64,000 nucleotides of DNA, taken from NCBI GenBank assembly GCA_021904315.1, contig CM038919.1:20625666-20689665 (forward strand), read 5' to 3'. The notes under the pieces were generated by a model. The model was not told the origin of the DNA and did not search any database. It saw nothing but the letters and a program-made list of their open reading frames with translations. Shown in pieces: positions 22,641 to 34,888 of this stretch. The number at the start of each line of letters is the position of its first letter. The first letter of the stretch is position 1. Made by a program: the position numbers and the translations under genes. Origin of the DNA: Sphagnum magellanicum. Its lineage: Eukaryota; Streptophyta; Sphagnopsida; Sphagnales; Sphagnaceae.

Positions 22641-25600
22641 GATCACAAGGCTAACCCCAACTGAACTGAGTTGGCATTGGGTTTCACCCTGGTGACCTAT
22701 CTTTAACTTCAAGATAGGTGTCCTATGGGTTGGTTAGGGTAATAGGTGGTTCCTAGGTAAGTAGATGCATATAAATCATTCATACATAGGTTAAGCGTTA
22801 GGCCTTGGGTGAATCAGCACCCAAACGGGTACCATGGTAAAAATCCACAATTTTTTTGGGTTGCTTCCACCCATTATATTTATCCTATCCACAGACTAAA
22901 TGAGGGCCTCTTTTATGTTAAACTATTAACTCAGAAAGGCCTACTCAAGCAGGTGAAGGTATTAGTGTGAGTGCTGGTTCACCATAGCCAGTCAAAGTTA
23001 GTGGGTTGTTAGCAATGGTTATTTTTTGGAAAGATATCACCAACTTACTGTAAAATATTAGGACTGGCTCTGATCTAGGGTTTAGGGTTGCATGAGCCCT
23101 TAGGTTCATGATATTTGGTGCAAACAAGGTTTTTGTGCTTGAGGTATTTTCGTCAACTTCTCTAGACATTCAACAATCCATGTTTTTCATCGTGAAATTC
23201 AATGCTTTGAATGCCGTGACCAAACCTACAAATTTGAATCTTTTCACACTATTTTAGCACACTCTTTCAACTAACGAAAGTGTTTTCTTAGAGATTGCGA
23301 TGGTTCAAGTCCTTGAAAGCATGGAAGATGAACACTTCTTTAAATTTTTGACATTTTGCAAATCTAAGTTGCATAATCGATTTAGTAACAACTTGGGTTT
23401 AATGATTAGAATGTTCTTTTAAAAGTCTTTCACCCTTCACAATTTTCAATATGCAAATGTATATGAGTAGTGGTGTGAAGAGCATCCTTAGTAAGGTGTG
23501 GGAGCTTAATTTGTTTAAGGCTCTCAAAATCTATGCAATTTTTTGATGCAAAAAATGAAACATCTTTTCCTTGGGTTTTAACAACTAGTATTTGCTTCTT
23601 CTTTTTTGTGTGTAAGTGAATCCTAATGGATACCACTTGAAACTTATGATTTCCCCTTCTACAATTTGCAAACTTTAATATCCTTTGTGAGATTGCATTT
23701 GTGATTATAATGTGATTTGTATGTGTTGTTTTCACTTTGTCTTGTAAAACACTTGTGCTACAATAGATAATGTGTCATTTCACAAGTGATAATTGATTAT
23801 CATGTACGTTTGTGGTTTTGGTTTTGTGTATGAACATTATGCAATTGTATGTTTTGTTGGGTTGTTTCGTGATTCATGCAAGGCCCTTGTTCAAGGTTGA
23901 ATCTTGAAATATATGTTCATTTCTAGTGTTCCTTTGGATTCTAGAATCAAAGTTTCTACTTTTCAAATATAAATAGCTTAAATTTCTCCTACTATGTTTT
24001 CATAGTAGTAAAAAATCTACCAAGACTTTAACCTTGGTGATCAAAATTAATCACCTTAGAAACAAAATTAACTCTAAATTAAACTCCTTTCCCTCTTTTT
24101 TAAATCACCAAAAACCTACTCACAACAAATTCTCTTAGGTAGTTGGATTGCAAAATCATTCCAACCAATAAACAACTCAACATCACAAGTGTTCAAATAG
24201 GAGCCAAACATGAAATTTTTCGAAAAAAAATTGGTTGATAGTTGTAAATTAAAAGGTCGTGATCAAAACAGCATTTGAACTAAGGACATTTTATTCAATT
24301 AGATAACTAAAACCCAAATGGGAAAGTGGTTCTTGTCCATGGAAAGGCTACAAGAGAAGGTAAATTGATGAATGTCAAGGGGAATGAATGTTCAAGAACA
24401 AAATCATTGTGTGGGATTAATTTGTGTGGATATTACTTTGTTGGGAGAATGATAATTTGGATGTTTTTGTTGGGAATTTTTTTCTATAGTCAAAATGGCA
24501 ATCATCCATAGGAAGCTTTAGAAAAAATGACAATCATTTCTTGGAAAATTTAGCCAAATATGGCTATAAAATCAACAAATCTTTAATCATCGTTCTATAT
24601 TTTTTGTTACATGTTTAAAACCAAATGTCAAAATCTAATTATTTTTATTCTTTTTCCCCTCACTTCTAGTGATTGAAACTTTCAAAAAGCATTTCATTTT
24701 TGAAATTTTGAGGTTTTCTTTCACCAGTTAAAAAAAAGGCTGACACTGCCAAAAGATAAGATTGACTAAATTTTAATGCTCAATTCATCAACACTTCTTA
24801 TGCAAAATAATAAAAATAATAATTTCTTTTAGTATTGTTTATGCTCTTTCTAACATCAATTCCTGGATGTGTTATATATTTTTTCTGTTGTTATGGAGTT
24901 TCTGAAAAGTAAAGATTATGTTTAACACGTATGGAAACATCTGAGGGCAACATCATTTCAGATGTAAAATTTCATTATAGTTCTTTCCCTTTGGCTTATT
25001 CAACATTTAATCTTTTAAAGTTCAAATTTACGAACCAATTTTGATGTTTCATTTATATTTGTGCATATCTTTGTTTTTGTGTGTTTAGTTTTTCTAGGCA
25101 TAATTTTTTCACCAGAATTATGGTAGTCATTGTTATTTCATAGGGTTAGGCAATAATAAAACGATGATAAAAGAAAATGTTTTATTTCGAGATGAGGGTC
25201 TTGATAAGTCAACTCAGTTGTAGTTCATCTACAACTGAGTCATAACGGGCTTCGAATGGATGTTGTACTTTTGGGTGCAGGGTCACATATCCCCTCAAAT
25301 GATTCTCTAGGAGTCATTTATGTTTCAGTGTAAGGTACTCACTTGAGGAGCCAGGCCTTCCCCAAATAAGGGCCTGGATGCGGCAGAGTGCAGAGTCAAG
25401 AGGCCCTTATGTTTGAGAAGGCCCTCTCCAAGTGTGTTTACCCAGCATAAAGGTCAGAATCCTGTACTAAAGATTGGATCCAACGAATTACATTAGATTT
25501 GGCATGGTTGACATAGAGGTGGCATGAAAGTAGAGAGATTAGTGGGGAAGGGTTAAAAGAGCTCGGAACCCATTTGGGAAGGTGCATGTAATAGATCTGT

Positions 25601-25900
25601 AGGAAAGAACCAGAATGGTGGAAGGAAGGGATGTTGCATTTACCCATAATGCCCGGGGATCAAAGATGGAATTTCCAGGAAATTCTGCTTCGTCAAGCCC
25701 CAGCCCGTCTAGTGTAAAATAACAAGCTGGACTTTACAACTGTAAAAAATTGCTTCTGCAACTTCAGAAACATGGGTGGACTCTAAAGCATAAGGTTTGA
25801 CACAAGGTGTCAGGTGATTAGAACTTCTTGGTCATATCTATTATGTTTTAATTAGTAGTCAGTGACCCACCTTCTCCTTAGAAGGTATGAAGAGGGTGAG
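22641..25900. other. Intergenic region with no supported gene
   Basis: It contains a short inverted repeat at 22695-22703/22711-22719 (ACCTATCTT and its complement) and a single-unit relative of the 52-bp minisatellite near 25205-25255. Otherwise it is AT-rich with only short random frames. Confidence 0.55.
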
Positions 25901-25916
25901 CTACATTCTTACACTG

Positions 25917-26270
25917 TAGAGAAATCAGTGAATTCACCCCATCTTTGGGCCTCCTTTCACCCCCTAACCCCTCTTTCAGTGGTATCCGTAAAGTTAGGAA
26001 CTTTTATTAAATCTCAGTATGAAATGCTGAAACTCAACACTTAATGGACAAGATTCGAGAGGATTTATAATACCTGTACGGGTAGGAGCAGTGAAAATCA
26101 TGTAGCAGCAGTGGAGGCGCTCAGTGGAGGCGCTCAGGAAAAAAGAAATACAGAGTAAAACTTCCCCCTTGAATGCTAATGTACTTTTTTGCAGGTTTGT
26201 TTTGAATCTCACCCTGTTTATGACCAAACTCCGGGTTCTGGTGCTCTCTTTTCCTTACTTTACGGATAAC
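25917..26270. mobile_element. MITE, family 2, diverged copy
   Basis: About 350 bp related along its length to 27888-28267. The right end, read in reverse complement, begins GTTATCCGTAAAGTAAGGAA; the left end is decayed, but an internal GTATCCGTAAAGTTAGGAA follows at about 25983. It shares the conserved TCTTTGGGCCTCCTTTC and ATGTACTTTTTTGCAGG strings with the second copy. It has no coding capacity. Confidence 0.6.
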
Positions 26271-27887
26271 TATTATAACTCCACAATACATAAAAAGGAA
26301 TTTTAATAACCCTTTGTAATTTTAAGATTATACTATTTTGTGGAATATATATATATATATATATATATAATTCTCATAAAATCATATATATGCAAGATTG
26401 ATTAAACAATGTCAACTGTTGACAATGGTGAACAATGGATGATGTTGGGTATTTTAGAAGTCTTCATGCTTGTGCTAAAATGATAACTTCAGGCAAGTAG
26501 ATCATTAGGCTATTTGTGGATGTAGGCTTCACATAAAAACCATGTGTAATTGAATAGGTACACCTTTGATTTCAGTACAATGGTATTTTACTCTGGTTTA
26601 TAGATTTTTATTGCAATAAAAGCAATTAATAGCCAATAATAATCACAGCAATGCCAAAAGCTTCATAACTCTGGGTGTATGTAGAGAATACAGGTAGCCA
26701 AAAACGTTGTTCGTTACATGAGAGTGCAATTCATATCAGAGTTTTATGTCATTTTGGGGCTAGTATTGCAACAATCAGTTTATCGATATTTGGATGATAA
26801 TCAAAAGCTATAAAGTAAACAATTTACATCTTGTAGGATGTTAGCAAGTATATCCTTTGTAATTTGGCAAACCATCAAAAGTTCAAGTCACTTGTAAAGG
26901 TATCCCTTAGATTCTAAACAAAGTTGTGTCCTCTTAACAATTTAATTTCAAAACCCTAGGAATTTGGAGTGTTTAAATACCACACACAAATGGTGCACTA
27001 ACTCTTGTAGTATTTCGAACTTCCAATGAAAATAATTCCATAATTCCATAACACACCATACTCACTATTGGAAAACCATTCTCTCACACAAGTTCACAAA
27101 GTTACAAAACACACCCATACTACTATTCCATGCACTCTCCTGGTATCCATAGAGTCAAAAACTGCTGAAATCCATTCGGATGCCAATGCACTCTTCATAA
27201 GCAACCCCAAAAATTCCAAGGCACATTGACGACCAATGGAGTTAAGCCACTTGAAAGTCAGGAAAAATTAGACAATTCTTATTATATAACAAACTCAAGT
27301 TTTGAGAAACCAATGCAAGGAAAAGCTCTCATTCATGCAACTTTCAATAATGCACCAATCTACTTTGGTTTAGTTGAAACTCGGGCCACAATCCAAAAGA
27401 TAACACCCTAAAGGAGGCTGAATAATATGATTTTCCTGTATTGTATGCCATTTATGCTGAAGAATTGTGTCATTGACTAGGACAAATTTTCACTTCATGA
27501 AACTAGCATATGATGTGGTCTAGGAATGGAGGCATGAATATGGCATTTGAAAGCTAATGGGTTTGGCTAATGGGTACAAAGTAGGGTTTAGGGTTAAGAA
27601 GTAGGGGCCACTTACAGAAAGGGAATCAGCAGGCACAAAAAAAAAGAATGAAGCCAAGAAGTCCCATATTAAAGTTCAAACTCATGTTTCACTGCCTGCA
27701 ATTCATGCAAAGATGATTTCATGCAAAGGTTTCACACAATTTGTCCAATGATGATTTCATGCAAAGACCTTAAACCCTAAACATACAACATGAATTGCAG
27801 GTTTTCTGCATATTCATATTACATGGATATGTGTCAGTAACACAACAATAACCAAAAAATATGTTGAGAGTAAATATGTGATTATTA
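26271..27887. other. Intergenic region with an AT dinucleotide run
   Basis: An (AT)n microsatellite lies at about 26347-26369. I see no gene; open frames such as 27226-27411 lack recognisable features. Confidence 0.55.
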
Positions 27888-28267
27888 GAGTTATCCGTGA
27901 AGTCACCCTGTCTTTGGGCCTCCTTTCGCCTCCTATTCCCTCTTTCAGTTGTATCCGCAAAGTAAGGAAGTTTATTAAATCCCAGGATGAAATTCTGAAA
28001 CTCAGCATTTAATGCGCAAGGTTCGAGAGTAATTATAGTAGTTGTACACGTAGGAGCAGGGAAAATATATGTAGCAGTGCAGTGGAGGCACTCAGGAAAA
28101 AGGAAAGACAGAATGAAACTCAGTTTACCACCAAAGTTGATGGTTTTCTGAGTTTCACCCCTCCTTGAATGGTCATGTACTTTTTTGCAGGTTTTTTCTC
28201 AATCCCACCGCATGTATGACCATCGCAGGGTTCTCATGCTGTGTTTTCATTACTTTACGGATAACTC
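27888..28267. mobile_element. MITE, family 2, with TA target duplication
   Basis: A 380-bp element. The left end is GAGTTATCCGTGAAGT. The right end in reverse complement is GAGTTATCCGTAAAGT. It is flanked by TA on both sides, as expected of Tc1/mariner (Stowaway-type) MITEs. Internal sequence matches the diverged copy at 25917-26270. Confidence 0.75.
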
Positions 28268-29217
28268 TATTAGGCTCCAAATTTTCCTTCACAGTGCAAA
28301 GCACCAAGCAAAAAAAAAAGCCAGAGGCAACTGGTTGCAGTCCACTCCTTGCATACAGTTTCAAATCTCCCAGAACTAAAATTTTCTCACAACTGGATGC
28401 TCACAATTGAAATTCCTGACACACAGAGTTGGATCACAAAAGTTTGCCATTTGTCTTATGCCTGCACATTGTGCATGCATCCCTAAAAGAACAGGGATAA
28501 GCATGCCAAGTGTTTGAAGTATACAACTTGGAAGCTTATGTTTGCATTCAAGCTGCAATTCTGGGTAAACTATGAAGATTTCTTCTTCCACAACATTCAA
28601 TTCCTCAGTCTTGTTTGCAGGTTACAGAAGAGGAGCAAACCATGATGAACAACTGAACATCAAGTGGAATTGCAGGTTGTGTCCATATATTATATACATA
28701 TATGCAAGGATATAACTGTCAAGCACCACAGCCATAACCAAACAGATGCACGATCCTGTAGGAGCCATGTAGAAATGTGTCTGCAACTTAGAAACATGGG
28801 GCTCATACGCCTTAAACTCAAGTCAAGACTTCAGAAATGAAGGCAGAAATATGCCATGATATGTACATTAATTCTACTTCGAACTACACATGAAATTGCA
28901 TTTCAAATTACCTTCATTTACTTCATACAACGCAATTTGTATTCCTTAACATAAGATAACAATGTGATTAAACCAAAATTGCAGAGGAAAAAATAGAAGT
29001 AAAATGCAATAAATGGAATATAGATCTTCAAAAAGATTAGGATATCAATCAGTAGCAATATTCATATGTTGTTTGAACTTCAAGTCAGACCAATTCTCTA
29101 GGGGACCAGATGAGATGATCAAGATAAACAAGGTCCTATCAAAAGGAAATTATGTTCTCCAATTGCCAGATTTCTGATTCCCATTATTACTACAGTCCAG
29201 TGGCACCACCTAACTCA

Positions 29218-29590
29218 GAGCACCCCCACCAGTCCTCGGTATGTGACCCTGCAAAAATATTTCTCACGTCCAAGTTTAGTTATTTACTTTTTTGCAACCC
29301 TGTCCTTAAGACTGAAACAGAGACTGCAAATAGGTGGGAACTACTAAAAGCAACCACCTGGACCAATCATTATGATTGGCCAATCAAAAACAGGGCACAG
29401 CAGTCAGATCATATTTATTACACCCTTCTGTAGCAGGTCCATAGATTGGCTGCGCTTTTTACTAGTCTCAGCAAACTGAGCAAATATGCAAGACAAAAAC
29501 CATTTTCCTGAGCCAAACTGGCATATGTTGACTTCTCTTCATCTGATTTTAATGTGCAGGGTCACATACTGAACATCAGTGGGGATGCTC
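29218..29590. mobile_element. Tourist-like MITE, family 1 (copy in A2)
   Basis: Counterpart of 704-1075 inside the second segment A copy, with the same terminal inverted repeats and flanking triplets. Its presence in both copies shows that the MITE inserted before the A duplication. Confidence 0.8.
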
Positions 29591-32410
29591 TAAGTGATCA
29601 GACAAGGATTCTGTGTGTCATACACTCTAGTTAACCGTAGGACATTTCATCGATTGAAACTAGCCGGCATTTGAAGGAGCAAGAATTTGCAGCACATTTG
29701 GTGTATAGTTCCCTGATCGTTGAAAAGACTCCTTGAAACCTTTCAATGGGCCTGGGGTTTAGGATTTAGCAAGGTTTGGATCTACAAGATATGATTTGTG
29801 GCAGTTACAGATTTATTCCATCAAAAAGGCACATTCAGGGAGCTCAAACCGTAAATTTAATAATCCTTAACATCCAGCAGCACATTCTGAAGCTCAAAGA
29901 CTTCAGATTCTGCAGCTTCGTTTAGAAGGTTCCGAGCCCCAGAAATTGCATTGCAGCCTTCCATGATTGAACCAGGCTAGGTTGTGGGAGATATTAGCAC
30001 TAGCTCGCATGCGCCTGCCTCAGCAATATTACTGGGAGCAGATGATGAAGGGTTCAGTCTTGCTCACTGGAGGCAACTCCCTTTTTGAAGGCTTAGATTT
30101 GTGATTTCTTACAGAGCTAAGAATGACTAAAACCTTAGTTAGCTGCCACCATCAAGGTAGTTCGGGCAGCTAACCCAAAACTTGATGCCTGGTGCAGCAC
30201 CTCAGTTTTTCATCTCATGTGGCTCATTTCTTAAGTCTGTGCTTTCAAAAGCTGAGTTTGTGAAAGAGATCCAGATTGGCTGCGGCACCATAACCTGAAA
30301 TACTCACATGGGTCATTAAGCAATTCATCTGTTATCCACTGATACCAAACACACTGAGCTTCAATAAACACAATACAAATGGATGCAGTGTCTGCACTCC
30401 ATCATCACTCCAACACAAAAACAGACAGCTATTCTTGTGTGACTCCACAAATTTCGGCACACCTACATCCAACCAAATTGGCTCTCACAAGACAAAATAG
30501 TGAATCTAGGAAATCCAAATTCCAATCCTAAGACATGAATTTTCATTCCAAACTTAGACTGTTCAATGGAATGACACAGCCATGGACCCTGACTTCACAA
30601 GAATACCCATAGGGTTCTTGTCATAGTAAAAAACTCACAAAAACTTTAGAGCTTTTCTGGATCAGAACTCTCTTTGTTCTCTTGCTATCATTGGATTTGT
30701 ATGTGTAGGTTCTCTCACTAAAATCCCTACATCCATATCTGCAGTTCTGCGCATGCTGACACTTTTAGGATTTCATCTTCCCACAACCCCACTGCTGTTA
30801 CATACACAGAGCAATGGCATTAACTTCTGCAGCTGCTAATTGTAAAGACATTCCATCCTATCTGCCTCTCCTCAAGTATTTGTGTGCGCACCCAGACAGA
30901 TCTCCCCATCTGCTCAACTCAGGATATATTTACACAAACTACTCCTACCAATGTGTTTACAGCTGCAGAATAAAACCAACTCCCAATTGTGCAGTTGCTT
31001 CTCTTCATCAACAGACAGTGACAAAGACCTAAATCCCTCAATTGAACCCTACTACAGTCAGCATCTCCTTAAATTTGTCATCTTCAGATTAGATCCAGAC
31101 TAATCTATTAGAACAACTCATTTACATCAGCTTGTCTAATGCAGCAGAATTTTAGAAGACTCTAAGCTGCAATGTTGCTCATTACAACACTCCAGACTGC
31201 TTCAGAACACTGGTCATGCTGGAGTGTCATAACAAGCAACTTTGAAGCAAAATGATGGTGCAATCTATCAAGATTTCTTCTGAACTTTTCAAGTCCTCAG
31301 TCTTGTCTGCAGGTTACAGAATGAGAAACTGTGAATTATTGAATATAAAATGGAAATGTAGGTTGTGTCCAGACGATGACATGCTTATATGCAAAGATCC
31401 CTAACCAAGTCAACACATGCACATGTATTCCTTGAAGTACAAAGCACCAAACAAAGGAAAACAAATATGGTGCAACTGTCTTTGCAAGACAATCCTGGCA
31501 TTCTGATTCAAATCATGCAGGTCTGAACTCATGTGATTGAACTCCTGGATTCTCACAATCAAAATTTCTACTCAGAGCATCACAAAAGTTGCCCAACAGT
31601 TTTTATGACCTACACAGCTCATGGCAAACACTAGATCATCAATTTTCAGAAAATTAAAGTTTTCAGTCTTGTAGCTTCAAGGTTACAGAGTAAGCAATGT
31701 ACCTGCTGTTTGCATGCCCACATCTGCTGGTACATGTAATGAGATTCTGAGCGTACAGCAATGGGCTTCTGTATGTAGGACAAGTGCCTTTTGTTAACCA
31801 GGGAATCAAGTTAATGGTGAAAGCCATAGCTGCACAACTCCAGGATGTCCGTTGCAGGGACTTGGTTCACAGTAATTGGCACAGCAATGGTAGCTAGGAC
31901 ATTTGAAAGACATATTTTTCCAGTGAGTACTATTGAATCCACAGGATGAAGTCACCCAAATTGACAGTTTGGTAGTCTTTGGAAGAAATTGAATCATCCA
32001 ATTGTGCATGCAAAACTCTAAACCCTAAACATAGAACCAATTTGAGCCCAATAAAGTGATACTCTTCTCTGTCTTGCCGAACTGATGAGTACACCAGAAG
32101 TTGGGGTTGGAATCAGTTCTAGAGCCCAGTGCACTGCTACTGTATTGCACAAGTAATAAGAACAGCAAAGCTATCCTAAAAGGGCAGATGCCTTCAGGGT
32201 TTTGGCCATGTTTGAAATGTTTGATTCCTATACAATGAGCCTTCAGACACCACATGAAAATTAAAATTCTGATATTCAACTGTTAGGCCCATAAACCCCT
32301 GAACTGTCCTGTATTAAAGCTCCTTCTCCTCATCACATTTGATCTTGTTCAAACATTACTAATTCTGATTTACAAGTCCTTTCATTGGAAAGAGGAAAAA
32401 CTTACTGGCT
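29591..32410. other. Non-coding part of segment A2
   Basis: Matches 1076-3844. It includes the counterparts of the hypothetical signal-like frames (32279-32025 and 32009-31806 on the minus strand). No supported gene. Confidence 0.55.
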
Positions 32411-34002
32411 CTAAAAGAAAGTGGAGGCCACAGGTTGCTGAAGTCCTAAGGATTTTGTATCTATACCCCCTTCACGCACCAGTGCCACTCGACCTGTTCT
32501 TGCCACCTCTAAGATACCGAAAGGCTCAAGTAAGCGCTGCAGTGCAGCCATTTTCTCAAGATCTCCTGTGAGTTCCAGAGTAATGGTGCGATTGGACAGA
32601 TCCACAGGCTTGGCATGAAAAATGGTGGCCACGTCCAGGATATCTCAGCGCACATTCACAGGTGCTGCCACTTTGATGAGCATGAGCTCTCTCTCTGCAA
32701 AAGGCAGATGTGTGATGTCTTGCACCTGAAGGACATCAATCAGCTTCATAAGTTGACTTAGCAGTTTGCTGATGGATTCATCAGTCCCAGGGACGACTGT
32801 CAAAATCCGGGATATCCCCTCACTCTCAGCAGGCCCAACAGCCAGGCTCTGTATGTTGTAACCTCGACGAGCAAAAACCCCAGTAATACGGTTAAGCACC
32901 CTGGGTGCATCGTTCACCAAAAGAGAAAGTGTATGTGATTTGAAGCCACTTGGATCATCATCTTCCAGACCTCCCCAATGGGCATCCAGGATTTGATGGT
33001 ACCAAATCCCATCTTCATCTGGTTCCACTGCATATACATCACCATTTGGTGGCCGATCATAACTGTGAGGCGCAGGATACAAGGCCTCAATCTCATCCAC
33101 TCGAGAAGGCTTCAATAATTCTTGCTCATCCTCTTGTGCCAATGAAGAACTATCCTTTCCTGCTGTAGCATTTTGCTGCACTGCTATAGTTTGCTGTCCT
33201 GATTTTTCTCGCCTCAATGCAATCTTCCCTGTGCGGGCCAGTTCTTTGATGCCAAATTTACTCATTGTGCATTGAATAGCTGCAATCTTGCCTGGATCTC
33301 CTGTAACCTCAATGGTGAGGGACTCCTCAGCAACATCCACCACCCTGGCTCTGAAGATTTGTACCAACCCTAGCACCTCAGTACGTTGCTTAGGGTTTAC
33401 ATTGACCTTGAGAAGCATGAGCTCTCTTTCAACTCGGGGCACGGCCGACAAATCTGCCACCTGTTGCACATTGACAAGCTTGTAAAGCTGCTTCATTACC
33501 TGCTGCAGGACTCTGTCCGTCCCTGACACCACAATGGTGAACAAAGCCTTGTCCTTGTTCAGTCCCACAGCAAGCGACTCGATATTGTACCCACGACGTG
33601 CAAACACCCCTGCTATCTTGTTGATCATCCGCTCTCATCGCCCACAAAAACCGACACTGTGTATCGCCTCACCCAGGGGACAGCCCTCGGAGGTGCGACA
33701 TCGGGGATACGAGAAGGAAACAAGGGGGCTTCCTCCACGGAACACCGAAATCCTTCCTTTCTCTTCTTCTTCTTCTTCTTCTTCTTCTTCCGCCACGCTT
33801 CCTCCTTTTGCCAAACGTGCACACTCCCCTTCTTGCTTCCGAATCCTTCCAAACCTCCTGTTGCAAAACCCTCTCTTCTCCTCAAAGTCAGACAACAGTT
33901 TGTGCGGCGACTGGTTTGGGAAACTGCTGCAACGGCGTCAACAGTACCGCTGAGTACTGACGAGCCCAGAGCGTGCTGACTGAGCTTGGTGCACAGAGCC
34001 AT
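32411..34002 (-). pseudogene. Acetolactate synthase regulatory subunit, broken duplicate
   Basis: This is the counterpart of the intact gene at 3845-5425 and nearly identical to it along its length. Two disabling changes are visible. A C is missing at about 33629 (ATCCGCT against ATCCCGCT in copy 1), which shifts the frame at the start of ACT domain 1. A CGA arginine codon has become TGA at 32645-32647 in the C-terminal domain, removing about the last 74 residues. The leader's lysine microsatellite is longer than in copy 1. The remaining frames (34089-33625, 33628-32645, 32632-32411) are shown by both ACT repeats and the conserved C-terminus. It is either a pseudogene or, if read from an internal start, a truncated protein without the leader. 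The former is far likelier. Confidence 0.9.
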
Positions 34003-34888
34003 GGCGGCAGCAGATTTAGGACCACCGCCGAAGTAGAGAACACAGACCGTGTGGTAGCAATGGAAAGAGGTTAAGCCCTTTGTTCGCAATTCTCCAAACC
34101 CTAACCCTAATTAATAGAATTTATTTCTTGAATAAGAAGAAATTGCTCTCCAACCCTAACCCTAACCCTAGTTAATAGAATTTATTTCTTGAATAAGGAG
34201 AAATTGCTCTACTGTTTGAGGGCTTTGTCATGAATCTGACCATAGGAATTTGCTTCTGTCAATGCCTATCACATGCATTTTGCCAAACAAAAGAAAGGCA
34301 AATTTATTTATTTCTTTATAATTTCCTGTCAAATGAAAAATATGAAAAATATTTTCAATGTTTTTTTTCCCTTTCACATTGAAAAGCAAATAATAATAAT
34401 AACACCTCTCAAGTGCAAAGCAAAAATGAAAATGTGCCTAGCACATGAAAGGCAAGAATTACAAAGTGCACAATGATGTGCAAGAATCCTTTTGGTAATA
34501 AATACCAAGCTATTACACATTGAATCGATAGTTCGTTCAAGATAACTATGGAAACAAATTTAGATCATCAAACTCAGCAATCTCATTGGCCTGAAAAAAT
34601 TCCAAAAGAATTGGCCTACACAAAACCCTATTTTATTGAATATTGAAAATAATGATCCCTTTCTCCCATTTGCATTGGTCTTTTAAAATTCTCACAAACC
34701 CACCAAGCCTTATTACACATTTAATTATTAGTTCAGTCAAAATAACTAACAACAAAATTTAAACCACCAAATCTAACAATTTCAACATTGTTTTTACACA
34801 CCTACACACAAACCTATCCAACACCCTTTGTACATCTATTGATACACATTAATATTATATTCCTTTTTTCAATACAAATAACCTTAAT

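Larger units (their letters stand above)
28516..34888. repeat. Segmental duplication A, copy 2
   Basis: Direct copy of 1-6312, beginning at or before 28516 (GAAGTATACAACTTGGAAGC against GAAGTATACAAGTTGGGAGC) and ending sharply at 34888. Small indels separate the copies, for example extra bases at about 30417-30445. The ALS subunit gene in this copy is broken. Confidence 0.95.
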
